In this document: positions 1-9,336 of the stretch, piece after piece | Layout: each line of letters begins with the position of its first letter | Numbering within the stretch: the stretch's first letter is position 1 | Origin: Alphaproteobacteria bacterium | GTDB taxonomy: Bacteria; Pseudomonadota; Alphaproteobacteria; GCA-2731375 | Reading direction: 5' to 3' | DNA length: 64,000 bases | Assembly (NCBI GenBank): GCA_021776235.1 | Contig: JAJFGG010000014.1 | Span: 35,167-99,166, forward strand | Translations under genes and position numbers: made by a program | The notes under the pieces: model-generated | What the model was told of the DNA's origin: nothing | Seen by the model: the letters and a program-made list of their open reading frames with translations, nothing else | Databases searched by the model: none

Positions 1-830
1 TTCAGATATGGCCCAAAGCCGTGCCCGCCCAGCCAATAGCGCAGCAGATTGGTGACGCCCTGGCCGGTCCAGGTGGCGCCTGTCAGTCCGTCGACCTGGT
101 GACGCGCTTCGGGGGTGCCGGGCACGACCGGGCCGCGGGCGACCCCCAGGCCGACCTCGCCATCGGCGTCCCAGACCGCCTTGCCGGCCCACAGCCGGCG
201 CCAGGCCGGATCGTCGATCAAGGCGCCAAGGCCAGGTGTTTCGCCGTGCTCGTAGAATGCCAGGCCGATTACCGTCCTGGCATCGCCCGAGAGCCCGACA
301 TAGCCGTACAGCGTAGAACCAAAACCGCGGCCATATACGGGCAGCACCACGAGTTGCGGCCTGCCATCCCGCAACAACAGATGCACCGCCGCATATTTCG
401 CACGAGTCCTGATCTGCGCCAGGTCTTCGCCGGGTGGAATGTTGATGCTTTGCGCCGGATCATTGTCCATCCCGCGTTGATCGAATGCCGCCGGATCCTT
501 TGCCTCGGCATAATTACCAGTGGCCAGTTCCACGACCCGCGCATCGAGATCGGCTATGTCAATGGCGCGCCGGCCAGCGCCGCCGGGGGCGTTTTCCAGG
601 ATTACAGAGATCTGCTGCATTTGCGCGAACTGCTTGTTGGCGATCTGCTTTGGCCGTAGCAGAACCGCTGACCCGGCGACCAGCACCGAAGCAAAGATGC
701 AGACCAGCAGCGTGACGATGACCGCCTTGGCCGGACTGTCGTTCGGTAGCGCCCGGAAGCGCCGCAAAAGAGAGCTTGCCCCGGCGCGGTCGCCGCCGTG
801 CTGGCCACCATGTTGGTCGTCGTCAGGCAC
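1..830 (-). CDS. nqrC: Na+-translocating NADH-quinone reductase subunit C (partial, 3' end beyond window)
   Basis: Membrane-anchored FMN subunit of the Na+-pumping NADH:quinone oxidoreductase. Translating the minus strand from GTG at 830 gives an open frame to the window edge, about 276 residues: a charged His/Gly-rich N terminus, one N-terminal membrane helix (AVIVTLLVCIFASVLVAGS), then a periplasmic domain. Near the end is DGLTGATWTGQGV, the S/T-G-A-T motif in which NqrC binds FMN covalently through the Thr. The GTG overlaps the nqrB stop by 8 bases and has GAGG five bases upstream, so translation is probably coupled. The C terminus and nqrD-F would lie off the left edge. Confidence 0.9.
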   Translation of the reverse strand, partial: MPDDDQHGGQHGGDRAGASSLLRRFRALPNDSPAKAVIVTLLVCIFASVLVAGSAVLLRPKQIANKQFAQMQQISVILENAPGGAGRRAIDIADLDARVVELATGNYAEAKDPAAFDQRGMDNDPAQSINIPPGEDLAQIRTRAKYAAVHLLLRDGRPQLVVLPVYGRGFGSTLYGYVGLSGDARTVIGLAFYEHGETPGLGALIDDPAWRRLWAGKAVWDADGEVGLGVARGPVVPGTPEARHQVDGLTGATWTGQGVTNLLRYWLGGHGFGPYL

Positions 831-1926
831 TGCGCCTCGCCCTCCGTCTGATGTTGGCGTACATCACCCCATAATCGATCAGTGGCGCCAGAATGTTGCC
901 GAACAGAATGGCGAACATGACGCCATCGGGGTGGGTGGAATTGGTCACCCGGATCAGGATCACCAAGGCGCCGATCAACAAGCCGTAAATCCAGCGGCCG
1001 CTGTCCGTCATAGGGGCGCTGACAGGGTCGGTCGCCAGAAAAACCATGCCAAACGCGAAACTGCCCAGCACCAGGTGCCAATGCCAGGCCAGCCCGGCGA
1101 AGGCATTGGCGGGATCGCCGCCCTGATTGAACAGCAGCGCCGCGCCAATCATGCCAATCAGCATGCCGGCCATGATGCGGGTAGAGGCGACCCGTGTCGC
1201 GATCAGCAGGGCAGCGCCCAGGATACAGGCCAGTGTCGAACTGGCGCCGATCGGTCCGGGCACCAGTCCCAGGAACGACTGCAGCCAGGTGGAGCCGATC
1301 CATGCCAGGGCTTGCGCGCCGCCATCCGCCACCGTCTGCAAGGGCGTCGCGCCGCTTAATCCATGCACCGCCCAGGCCGTTTCACCCACCATTTGCGCGG
1401 GATATGTGACATAGAGGAAGGCTAGGCCGGTCAGCGCCGGGTTGAGAAAATTCTTGCCGGTACCGCCAAAGATCTCCTTGCCGACGACAATGCCGAAACT
1501 CATACCCAGAACCACCTGCCAGAGCGGCACCGCGGGCGGCAGGCTGAGGGTAAACAGCAGGGCGACCAACACATAATCGCCACGACGACCGCCGCCTCGC
1601 CCCCGCACGAAAATGGTTTCCCAGATGCCGGCCGAGATCAGGGCCGCGGCAAAGACCGGCAGGAAGACCAGCAGGCCGTGGCTGACCGAGGCCAGGAAAC
1701 TGGCCGGGTTGTAGCCGATGCCAAGGACGGCGATGACCGCGCCATGCCAGCCCGGTGCGGATTGCATACCGGCCTGGAATAACAGCACGTTGGCCTGGTA
1801 TCCGGTGTTGTAAATGCCGACCAGGACACAGGGCATAAGCGCAGCGATGACAATATTCATCGCCCGCGAAAGGTTCATGGCATCGCGGACATGGGGCGCG
1901 CGCAGGGTCGCAGTACCTGTCACCAT
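823..1926 (-). CDS. nqrB: Na+-translocating NADH-quinone reductase subunit B
   Basis: Integral membrane subunit of Na+-NQR, with covalent FMN and part of the sodium path. The 367-residue protein is strongly hydrophobic with many membrane segments. It contains HGLSGATPLQTV, the SGAT motif whose Thr carries FMN. It starts with ATG overlapping the nqrA stop (ATGGTGA). NqrB proteins are usually nearer 400-415 residues. This one begins directly at the APHVRDAMNL segment, which in other NqrB follows roughly 40 N-terminal residues, so the cytoplasmic N terminus is short or the real start lies inside nqrA. Operon order nqrA-B-C is conserved. Confidence 0.93.
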   Translation of the reverse strand: MVTGTATLRAPHVRDAMNLSRAMNIVIAALMPCVLVGIYNTGYQANVLLFQAGMQSAPGWHGAVIAVLGIGYNPASFLASVSHGLLVFLPVFAAALISAGIWETIFVRGRGGGRRGDYVLVALLFTLSLPPAVPLWQVVLGMSFGIVVGKEIFGGTGKNFLNPALTGLAFLYVTYPAQMVGETAWAVHGLSGATPLQTVADGGAQALAWIGSTWLQSFLGLVPGPIGASSTLACILGAALLIATRVASTRIMAGMLIGMIGAALLFNQGGDPANAFAGLAWHWHLVLGSFAFGMVFLATDPVSAPMTDSGRWIYGLLIGALVILIRVTNSTHPDGVMFAILFGNILAPLIDYGVMYANIRRRARRSA

Positions 1927-3254
1927 TCTTTTTCCACCCGGTCGAGCATCTGTCTCAACAAGCCGCCATGATCAATCCTGCTGGCACAGACAACGCTGCA
2001 AAGCGCCAGGTCTTCCTCGTCGAGCTCCAGGCAACCCAGCGCCTGTGCCATATCCGAATCGCCGACCATCAGCGCACGAAGCAGCGGTGTCGGCAGCACG
2101 TCAAGCGGCATCACCCGCTCATAGCCACCCATGGGAACCAGGGGGGCCGCGGCGCCCCGTTGCGCGGTGGTCAGCGCGAACCTGGATCTGGCAGGCCGAT
2201 TGGTCGCCAGCATGTTGTATATCGTGAAGCCATGCGAGGCCGCTTCGGTAGCCTCGACGTCTTCGGCAAGAACCGAAACCTGACCGTGAAAGCGGCCGAG
2301 ATAGGCCACCTCGCCGACGGCCCGGCGGCCGGACAAAATGGAACCGGAAATGACCCGGCAATGGCCGTCGTCCAGTTCGCCCCTGAGCAGATCGGCGGTA
2401 TTCGCGCCCAGACGGGTGCGGACCAGCCGGGGCCGCCTGACGGGCGGCCCGGCGATCGAAATGGTCCGCTCGACCGAAAGCCGGCCCGTTGTGAACAGCA
2501 TTCCAATGGCAATGACATCCTGATAGTTGAGGTGCCAGACGGTTTTCTTCGCACTTACCGGCTCCAGGAAATGGATATGGGTTCCCACCAGCCCGGCGGG
2601 ATGCGGACCGGCGAACTCGACGGCCAGGACATTCGGCCCCGCACCTTTGGGAAGTCCGGCGCGGGGCGCCTGGCAGACATAGACATTGCCGTCGGTCAGA
2701 TGGGAAATAGCCGTGAGGCCGTTTGCGAAGGCGCCGCGGTTGGCCCCGACAATCACCTCCGCCTGCGCCGCCAGCGGGTTGCTGTCCATGGCCGTGACAA
2801 AGATCGCCGCCGGCGGGGCGTCAGGGTCCGCAAGCCGGCTGTAGGGCCGCGTTCGCAGCGCAGTCCAAAGCCCCGACTGCAGCAACGCGTCCGTCACCTG
2901 GTCGCGGCGAAGCGTGGCCAGTGCCGCTTCCGGCCAGGAAGGGAATGTTGTCTCGTCGTCGCCCTCCAGCTTGATGACAACGGACGCCAACGCGCGCCGT
3001 GCGCCGCGGTTAACCGCATCGACGCGACCGCTGCCCGGCGCCGTAAACAAAATTCGCGGGTTTGTCCGGTCCGTGAAAAGCGCTTGTCCGAGCTTTACCC
3101 GTTCGCCGGCCTCGACCAGCATCCGCGGCCGCAGGCCGGCATGGTCAGCACCGATCAGGGCGACGCTGGAGACCGCGGCGCCGTCCGTGATCAGCTGTTC
3201 CGGTGCTCCCGCCAACGGCAGGTCCAGGCCTTTGACAATTCGTATGGGTATCAT
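1920..3254 (-). CDS. nqrA: Na+-translocating NADH-quinone reductase subunit A
   Basis: Peripheral cytoplasmic subunit of Na+-NQR, associated with the quinone side. I start it at ATG 3254 (MIPIRIVKGLDLPLAG), which has GAGG six bases upstream and matches the usual NqrA start; an in-frame ATG 24 bases further up adds eight residues without a ribosome site. The product is 444 residues, normal for NqrA. Recognisable stretches include GLRPRMLVEAGERVKLGQ and VAIGMLFTTGRL-like segments (IAIGMLFTTGRLSVER). First gene of the operon; its stop overlaps the nqrB start. Confidence 0.93.
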   Translation of the reverse strand: MIPIRIVKGLDLPLAGAPEQLITDGAAVSSVALIGADHAGLRPRMLVEAGERVKLGQALFTDRTNPRILFTAPGSGRVDAVNRGARRALASVVIKLEGDDETTFPSWPEAALATLRRDQVTDALLQSGLWTALRTRPYSRLADPDAPPAAIFVTAMDSNPLAAQAEVIVGANRGAFANGLTAISHLTDGNVYVCQAPRAGLPKGAGPNVLAVEFAGPHPAGLVGTHIHFLEPVSAKKTVWHLNYQDVIAIGMLFTTGRLSVERTISIAGPPVRRPRLVRTRLGANTADLLRGELDDGHCRVISGSILSGRRAVGEVAYLGRFHGQVSVLAEDVEATEAASHGFTIYNMLATNRPARSRFALTTAQRGAAAPLVPMGGYERVMPLDVLPTPLLRALMVGDSDMAQALGCLELDEEDLALCSVVCASRIDHGGLLRQMLDRVEKEW

Positions 3255-3348
3255 GGCGCCTCGGGGTTCCATTCGCACAAACGAATCTTCTGCCCTTCAC
3301 CAGGATATTTCAACCATTTCAAGCGGTGGCGGCACGCACTTGGTTGTG

Positions 3349-6036
3349 TCACCAGGTCAGCCATTTCAGGACAAACGGGTTCTCCTTACGTACGAACACG
3401 CGGCGCAGTTCGTCGCCCAGCAGAATCAGAATCGCAAATGGAATGCTCAAGGCGATTTGCCACGGCGCAAGCGGTGCGGTTCCGAAAAAGGTATTAAGAA
3501 TAGGTACATAGGAAATGAGCATCAGCAGCAGCAGCTCCGTGCCGATGCCCAGAAGAACCAGCCGGTTGGTCAGGACGCCGACCGTCAGAAGGCTCTGCTG
3601 CCGTGTCCGGCAGATGATGACATCGGCAATCTGGCAAATAATGATCGATGCGAAAAAGCCGGTGATCGCCGTCCGGTACAGCGGGTCGGTGGACGGCAGG
3701 TCTTGGCCCCATTGCCACCCGCCCGCATAGAGAATGACGAAATAGCTGAAAAATCCCGCCGCCGCCTGAATCATGCCAATAATGCCATAGCTCATGAGCA
3801 GCAAATTCCCCGAAAGAAGGCGTTCCCCGCGCTTACGCGGTTTATTCCGCATGATATCCGTTTCGGGCGGTTCCGCACCGAGACCCAGGGCCGGGAGGAT
3901 GTCGGTGCCAAGGTCGATACTGAGGATCAAGACAACGGTCAGCGGCAAGGGAATATCGAGCAGGACATAAGCCAGAAACGGCAGTATTTGGGGAATATTG
4001 CTGGTCAGTATGTAGGCGATGAACTTCTTGATATTGTCGAAAATCGCGCGCCCCTCTTCGACGGCGCTGACGATGGTGGCGAAATTGTCGTCCATCAGCA
4101 CCATGTTGCTTGCTTCCTTGGCGACATCCGTGCCCATGAGCCCCATGGCGACGCCCATATCCGCGTTCTTCAACGCCGGTGCATCATTGACGCCATCGCC
4201 GGTAACGGTGACGATTTCACCCAGTGCCTGATAGGCCTGCACCACACGCAGTTTTTGCGTCGGCGCAATGCGCGCGAAGATCAATTCGTCCTCTGTTTCG
4301 AGGGTTTCAGCCAGCTCGGAATCGCTCATGGCCGTCAGCTCGCTACCGTGGACGATCCTGCCATGACCTGAAATCAGACCGATCTGGCGTCCAATGGTTT
4401 CCGCCGTAAGACCGAAATCACCGGTCAGCATGACGACCTTTATGCCGGCCGTGTGGCATTTGGCCAGCGCGCCGGGCACCTCCGCCCGGGGCGGATCGAT
4501 CATGCCGATGAGGCCGATGAATGTATAACCCGCCTCGGGAACATCCCCGCGCTGGGCCGGGCGCCAGGCGAAGCCAAGGCCGCGCTCGCCCCGGCCCGCC
4601 AGCATGCGATAGTCATCGATCACCTGGCTGCGTCGCGTAAGGTCGAGCGGCAGCACCTCGCCGTCAAGCATGATCTGATCGCACATTTCCAAGACCACTT
4701 CCGGGGCGCCTTTAAGGTGGGCCCGCGGCTGCCCGCCGTCCGGTGGCGCCGTCACGGTGATCATCCGCTTGACGGTCGAATTGAACGGCTGCTCGGCAAT
4801 TTTCGTCTCGCGGCGGACCGCTTCAAGATCGGCAAGGTCATTGACGCACAGTAGAAGCGCACCGTCGGTTGCGTCGCCGGAAAAGCCGCCGTCCGAAAGA
4901 TAGGCGTTGTTGCACAGGGCCATGGCCCGAAGGAGATGTTGCAAAACGGGATCGTCGGCCAACTCCTGGCCGCCAGTTGAATAGGCCCGCCCGCCCAGCA
5001 TAATGGTATTCACGCCCAGTCTGTTCTGAGTCAGGGTGCCGGTCTTGTCGGTGCAGATGACCGTCGTGCTGCCAAGGGTTTCGACACTCTCCAGGTTCTT
5101 GATCAGGGCATTTTTGCGCGCCATGCGCTTGCTCGCCATGGTCAGCGCCAGGGTCACCGTCGGCAGCAGGCCTTCCGGCACGTTGGCGACGATAATGCCG
5201 ATGGCGAAGATCAGACTGGCAATGGCGCCATTGCCGATCCCCACGCTGACCAGAAAGAACGCGACACCGAGGAATATCGCGATGGCGCTGATCACCTTGA
5301 TGAAATACCTGAGCTCCTTGTGGATCGGCGTTTCCACCTCTGCCGTGGCCTTGGTCAGCGCGACGATGCCGCCGATCTGCGTTGCCATGCCGGTATTGCA
5401 GACCAGGATCCGGCCCTCGCCATTCTGTACAAGGGTGCCGGAAAACACCATGTTGGCGCTTTCCAGGATGCTCTTCTGGCTGAGCACCGGTTCAAGCAAT
5501 TGCGGTTCGCTCTCGCCCGTCAGACTGGACATATCCACTTTCAGCCCGCTGCCCTCGATCAGCCTGCCGTCCGCCGGGACACGGTCTCCCTCGTGCAGAA
5601 TTATGACGTCTCCCGGCACCAGTTTGCCGGCCTCCACCTCATGCGCGGCGCCGTCGCGCAATACCGTAACCATGGCCGGAAGCATTTTCCTGAAGCTGTC
5701 CAGGATCTGCTCGCTCTGGTGTTCCTGCAGGTATGTGAACACGGCGTTCAACAGGACGACGGCAAACAGCGCGATGGCGATATAGAGATTTCCCTGTTCC
5801 GGATCCAGCTGCTCGGCCACAACCGCGAGCAGGCCGCCAACCATCAGCAGCAGAGCAAAGAAATTCTTGAACTGGAGCAGAAACTTGACGAATTCGGGCA
5901 CGTCCCCGCGCACCCGCAATTCGTTGCGCCCATGCGCCTGCAACCGGCGTTGCGCCTCCGGCTCGCTCAGCCCTTGTCTGGAACTATCCAATTGCCGAAA
6001 CAGATTGCTAATGCTCAATTTGTGAAACTCTGACAT
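3349..6036 (-). CDS. P-type cation-transporting ATPase, Na+/K+-ATPase-like (P2C group)
   Basis: Membrane cation pump of 895 residues. N-terminal cation-ATPase segment, actuator loop with SLTGES (residues 171-176), PEGLLPTV in helix M4 (about 287), phosphorylation motif DKTGTLTQN with Asp330, then TGDGVNDAP and a C-terminal helical bundle. Detail points to the P2C (Na+,K+-ATPase-like) group rather than P2A Ca2+ pumps: KRMARKNALIKNLESVETLGS, SIDLGTDILPALGLGAEPPE with DIMRNKPR after it, and a C terminus ending DELRRVFVRKENPF are close to eukaryotic alpha subunits. AAGGA lies five bases before the ATG. It is 95 bp upstream of nqrA on the same strand, so co-transcription with nqr is possible. The transported ion is inferred. 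Confidence 0.88.
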   Translation of the reverse strand: MSEFHKLSISNLFRQLDSSRQGLSEPEAQRRLQAHGRNELRVRGDVPEFVKFLLQFKNFFALLLMVGGLLAVVAEQLDPEQGNLYIAIALFAVVLLNAVFTYLQEHQSEQILDSFRKMLPAMVTVLRDGAAHEVEAGKLVPGDVIILHEGDRVPADGRLIEGSGLKVDMSSLTGESEPQLLEPVLSQKSILESANMVFSGTLVQNGEGRILVCNTGMATQIGGIVALTKATAEVETPIHKELRYFIKVISAIAIFLGVAFFLVSVGIGNGAIASLIFAIGIIVANVPEGLLPTVTLALTMASKRMARKNALIKNLESVETLGSTTVICTDKTGTLTQNRLGVNTIMLGGRAYSTGGQELADDPVLQHLLRAMALCNNAYLSDGGFSGDATDGALLLCVNDLADLEAVRRETKIAEQPFNSTVKRMITVTAPPDGGQPRAHLKGAPEVVLEMCDQIMLDGEVLPLDLTRRSQVIDDYRMLAGRGERGLGFAWRPAQRGDVPEAGYTFIGLIGMIDPPRAEVPGALAKCHTAGIKVVMLTGDFGLTAETIGRQIGLISGHGRIVHGSELTAMSDSELAETLETEDELIFARIAPTQKLRVVQAYQALGEIVTVTGDGVNDAPALKNADMGVAMGLMGTDVAKEASNMVLMDDNFATIVSAVEEGRAIFDNIKKFIAYILTSNIPQILPFLAYVLLDIPLPLTVVLILSIDLGTDILPALGLGAEPPETDIMRNKPRKRGERLLSGNLLLMSYGIIGMIQAAAGFFSYFVILYAGGWQWGQDLPSTDPLYRTAITGFFASIIICQIADVIICRTRQQSLLTVGVLTNRLVLLGIGTELLLLMLISYVPILNTFFGTAPLAPWQIALSIPFAILILLGDELRRVFVRKENPFVLKWLTW

Positions 6037-6150
6037 ATATTCCTTTATACGGGCGGGCCGGACGATCCATCAACCGCGCAATAACATCCATGCTCCTTGA
6101 TGAGAATCATTCAGTAGAGAATTTCCGGGCCATTTTGAAAGGCGATCACC
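6037..6150. promoter_or_regulatory. Divergent intergenic region between the ATPase and the 6151 gene
   Basis: About 114 bp relatively AT-rich at both ends; it must hold the promoters of both divergent genes. TGAGAATCATTCA near 6099-6111 vaguely resembles half of a Fur-type box, but I cannot support an operator. Confidence 0.3.
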
Positions 6151-6738
6151 ATGGACAATGAGCTGACGGCTTTGGTGGCGCGCATTCGCCTTCTGGAGGA
6201 AGAGGTGGAACAGAAGCTGGAAGAACGCCGCGCTTCATTTCAATACAGTATCGACCGCCGCCGCGTCGTCTTCGAGGAAAGCGTCCGCCAGCAACACCGC
6301 CGTATCAAGGTCGGGCTGCTATCATTCCTGCGTAACGCGCCCGTGCTCTACATGCTGTCGACGCCGGCGGTTTACGCCCTGGTCCTGCCGATTATCCTGT
6401 TGGATCTTTGCGTTTCGATTTTCCAGATGCTCTGTTTCCCGTTATGGGGTATGCCAAAAATCGCCCGCGCCGACTACATCTTCATTGACCGGCACTATCT
6501 GGCCTATCTCAACGGCGTGCAAAAACTGAATTGTGTTTATTGCAGCTATGCCAACGGTGTCATCGCCTTCACGGCGGAAGTTGCCGGCCGAACGGAGAAA
6601 TTCTGGTGCCCGATCAAGCACGCCCGCAGGGTGCAAAATCCACACCGTTATTACGACGATTTTCTCGATTACGGCGATGGCGTCGATTATGCCGAGAAAC
6701 TGAAAAAACTGCGCCAGGATATTACGGGCACCGAATAG
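6151..6738 (+). CDS. Hypothetical membrane protein with N-terminal coiled coil
   Basis: 195 residues. Residues 1-55 are highly charged and heptad-like (RIRLLEEEVEQKLEERRASF), predicting a coiled coil. A hydrophobic hairpin follows (VLYMLSTPAVYALVLPIILL, then a second short segment FQMLCFPLW). The C-terminal half is soluble, with LNCVYCSYANG containing a CxxC pair and a Tyr/His-rich patch. AAAGG precedes the ATG. I recognise this as a conserved proteobacterial hypothetical type but cannot name a function. It is divergent from the ATPase and convergent with the DUF3604 gene. Confidence 0.75.
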   Translation: MDNELTALVARIRLLEEEVEQKLEERRASFQYSIDRRRVVFEESVRQQHRRIKVGLLSFLRNAPVLYMLSTPAVYALVLPIILLDLCVSIFQMLCFPLWGMPKIARADYIFIDRHYLAYLNGVQKLNCVYCSYANGVIAFTAEVAGRTEKFWCPIKHARRVQNPHRYYDDFLDYGDGVDYAEKLKKLRQDITGTE

Positions 6739-6822
6739 ACGCCATGGGCGCCGCCCAGCGGCGCACCCGCCCACCCCAGATGGCCGGACGCTTCCGGCCA
6801 ATCCGGCGCGGTGGCGGCCCGC

Positions 6823-8748
6823 CTATTTTTTGGCCATCTTTTTCGCCGCCGGCGTGTACCAGATCGGCGACGAGTAGGCCCGCTCCTGGATACTGGCCGG
6901 CACGCCCTTGGGCGGGTCGACACCCAGCTTCTTGGCATCATAGGTCGACCAGCGCGGCGTCGGGATTTCCAGCACCCGCACGTAGTAGACGGCCTTTAAT
7001 TTCGCATTGAAATCCGGGTCGGTCCAGACGGCAGCCAGCTGACTGTCGCCGATGTTATTGCTGTAGGTCGCCTTCTTGATGTCGACCGTGTTGCCCACCG
7101 GCGGCAGCTTGCCGGTCTTGGCATCGGGCTCGCGGCCGTCCGACCAGGCGATGTCGTAGATCTTTTCCCGTGGCTGGCCGTTCCTGGGAGATGACCAGCC
7201 CTTGACGATCTGGATGCGGTCGAGATTGCCGCTTTCGGGGTCCTTCAAGGCCCAGACGGCAAAGCTTGGGGCCTTGGCCCCGGGCGGCTTGCTTTGCAAA
7301 TCGCGCCCCATGGGCACGCCGCCGGCATAGGCCTTCTTCACGAACGCCTTGTCCTTGACCAGGCTCTTGGAATAGTCCCAGCCGCCGAAGAAACGCAGGC
7401 GGATAAGGGTGCCGGTGGTGCCGTAGGTTTCCTTCGACAGCATGCCGTTGAAGATACCCTCGCGGGTATTTTCCGTGGCCCAGACGGCGGTCGTGCCGGC
7501 GCTGGAGACCGTATAACCGTTTTCCCCGGTCGCATTCGGGGTCGGGTTGAGCCGCTTCTTCGGCGTGTCGTCCATCCCGCCGTGCGCACCCTGCCAGTCC
7601 CACTCTTCGTTGCCCTGAATTCCCGAATGCACATCCGCCCCGGCCGTGACGCCCATCTTGTAGGGGTTGAAGCCCAGCTCGCTCTCCAGCTTCATCCCCA
7701 ATACCAGTCCCTGACGGTAATAGCCGCCCTTGACCGCGGAGGGAACGTTTTGCGCGATCAGGCTGGCGAACGGTTCAAAAGAGGCGAACTCGTCGTTCGG
7801 CGAGAGCCAGGGGTGGGCTTCGGAGTTACCCTTGGTCTGGTGGATCTCGAACAGCGGCTCGTTCTCCATCTGCCGCCGGGCATAGCGCGCATCTATGGGG
7901 CCGCCGGAAAACGCGCCGCCACCGCGGAATTTGTTCCGCCCGAACATCCAACCGTCGGAGACATTGGAATTGTGCGGGATGGCCAAGACGTCGATGCCCT
8001 GATTGCGCTGGATCTCCATATAGGTCCACAGGTCCTCGGGTTGGGTTGAATCGAAGGACGAGAACGGTATCACCGGCGGCCGGTTCTTGAAGAAGACGTT
8101 GCGGTGCATGTTCGCGCCGTTGGGAATGGAGGTCCATTCGTAGGCGTAGAGGGCCGTGAACTTGCCGGGCTCGTTGAATCTGTCCGCCGTTTTGACGAAC
8201 TTCCCCCAATACCCGACCCGCAATTCGGGCGTCACATATTCTGTCAAAGGCTTGTTGTTAACCAGGGATCCAATAAGCGTTACCACCGCGCCCGCGGCCG
8301 CCTTCGGGTCCGTGCGCATATTGGCGAGGCTCTTGGCGAAATCGGACTTCGACAGCGGGCTTTTCGGATTGGTCAGATCCTTGAGGACGCCGTAATATTC
8401 CGAATGGTCGGTGATCGCGACGAAGTCGTAGGGCGTGCGCCGCTTTATGGTCGCGCCGGTCGTGGACAGCTTGATCGCCTCACCCCTGGCAAAGCGGTAG
8501 GCATCCTCCCAGGTCTGCGTGACACCGGCCGTGAACGCGTCGAACGAATTGCGCGTGTGCATGTGCTCTTCGCCAAAATAGACGTTCTTCAGGGGGTTCT
8601 TTTTGCCCGCGCTGCGGCCCGGTTCGCCGATGGAGCGCCCGTCGCTGGTTTGCGCGGAAACCGCGCCGGGCTGGCCCGCGAAAGCCCCGAGCACAAGGGC
8701 TGCAATGGCGAATTTCGAACTAGTTGCAAGAGTCCTGAGCATTATCAT
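6823..8748 (-). CDS. Secreted DUF3604 domain protein
   Basis: 641 residues from ATG 8748, which has AGAGGA five bases upstream; this start gives a clean signal peptide (KFAIAALVLGAFAGQPGAVSAQ). An ATG 24 bases further upstream lacks this spacing. Mature-region motifs YFGEEHMHTRNSFDAF, FVAITDHSEYYG, VLAIPHNSN and GVTAGADVHSG are the His/Asp-rich signatures of the DUF3604 family, which resembles PHP-type metal-dependent phosphoesterases, so a metallohydrolase in the periplasm or outside the cell is plausible. Substrate unknown. It stands alone between a membrane protein and a palindromic repeat. Confidence 0.88.
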   Translation of the reverse strand: MIMLRTLATSSKFAIAALVLGAFAGQPGAVSAQTSDGRSIGEPGRSAGKKNPLKNVYFGEEHMHTRNSFDAFTAGVTQTWEDAYRFARGEAIKLSTTGATIKRRTPYDFVAITDHSEYYGVLKDLTNPKSPLSKSDFAKSLANMRTDPKAAAGAVVTLIGSLVNNKPLTEYVTPELRVGYWGKFVKTADRFNEPGKFTALYAYEWTSIPNGANMHRNVFFKNRPPVIPFSSFDSTQPEDLWTYMEIQRNQGIDVLAIPHNSNVSDGWMFGRNKFRGGGAFSGGPIDARYARRQMENEPLFEIHQTKGNSEAHPWLSPNDEFASFEPFASLIAQNVPSAVKGGYYRQGLVLGMKLESELGFNPYKMGVTAGADVHSGIQGNEEWDWQGAHGGMDDTPKKRLNPTPNATGENGYTVSSAGTTAVWATENTREGIFNGMLSKETYGTTGTLIRLRFFGGWDYSKSLVKDKAFVKKAYAGGVPMGRDLQSKPPGAKAPSFAVWALKDPESGNLDRIQIVKGWSSPRNGQPREKIYDIAWSDGREPDAKTGKLPPVGNTVDIKKATYSNNIGDSQLAAVWTDPDFNAKLKAVYYVRVLEIPTPRWSTYDAKKLGVDPPKGVPASIQERAYSSPIWYTPAAKKMAKK

Positions 8749-9336
8749 GTTTTCCTCTGTAAAACGCTGCATCGGTCTGCCTGACGCCGATCATGGTTGT
8801 CTCCAGTGGTGCCACCACCCCATGCTGCATTACGGTAGTATCGATTGACGCGGCATTGCAATATTTTCCTAACTTAATTTAGAGCATGTCGCGGCTAATC
8901 TGATCCATTTGACCGGTCCACCAGGACCCGTGGGTAGGCGCGGTTCGCAGCGCGATGTGGGGCATCGGGCAAGAACCGTAACGCCGCCACGGATCCTGGT
9001 GGACCGGCCTGCGGTGGCGCAGCCAAGCCATTGGGCGGCGTTGCGCGGCTTACCCGATGTCCCACATCGCGCCGCGCCACGCGCCTACCCCAATGGCTTG
9101 GCTGCGCCATCAAATGTATCAGATTAACCGCGACATGCTCTCGATCCGTGCGGAAGCCGCTGGATGGAGGCGGTGCGGCGGAAAGTGTCACGTCTGCGGC
9201 AAAATTCCCTGTTAATCATCCCGCCTGGGTGTTAATCGTGCCGCCGGGACGTTTTCGCTTACGCCAACCAGGCGCGAGCCGGAAGCGCCAAGCCCTGGTT
9301 TTCAATGAGATCGAATCCGCACAGGAAGGAACCGCC
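8749..9336. other. 588-bp intergenic region
   Basis: It holds the upstream region of the DUF3604 gene (8749-8880), a large nested palindrome (8882-9141, separate entry) and about 190 bp upstream of the 9337 gene. Translations of the palindrome give Pro/Arg/Gly-rich peptides on both strands and are not credible genes. Confidence 0.7.
8882..9141. repeat. Nested palindromic intergenic repeat (REP/MITE-like), about 260 bp
   Basis: Outer arms match as an imperfect inverted repeat: 8882-8910 (gagcatgtcgcggctaatct) pairs with 9112-9141 (its complement with few changes). Each half holds a further palindrome. In the left half, ccggtccaccagg near 8912 pairs with cctggtggaccgg near 8993. In the right half, ggcgcagccaagccattggg near 9016 pairs with the complementary run near 9090. 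The central portions of the two halves are also complementary (gcgatgtggggcatcgggca against its counterpart), so the element can fold over its full length. Related termini occur at 56134-56171 and 57719-57756. No transposase is present. Confidence 0.85.

Noticed and set aside
2914..4371. Plus-strand frame of 485 codons across nqrA and the ATPase
   Set aside because: Antisense to two well-supported genes and without recognisable motifs.
8909..9191. Pro/Gly/Arg-rich small frames on both strands
   Set aside because: They are translations of the nested palindrome, so similar peptides appear on both strands; no ribosome sites.
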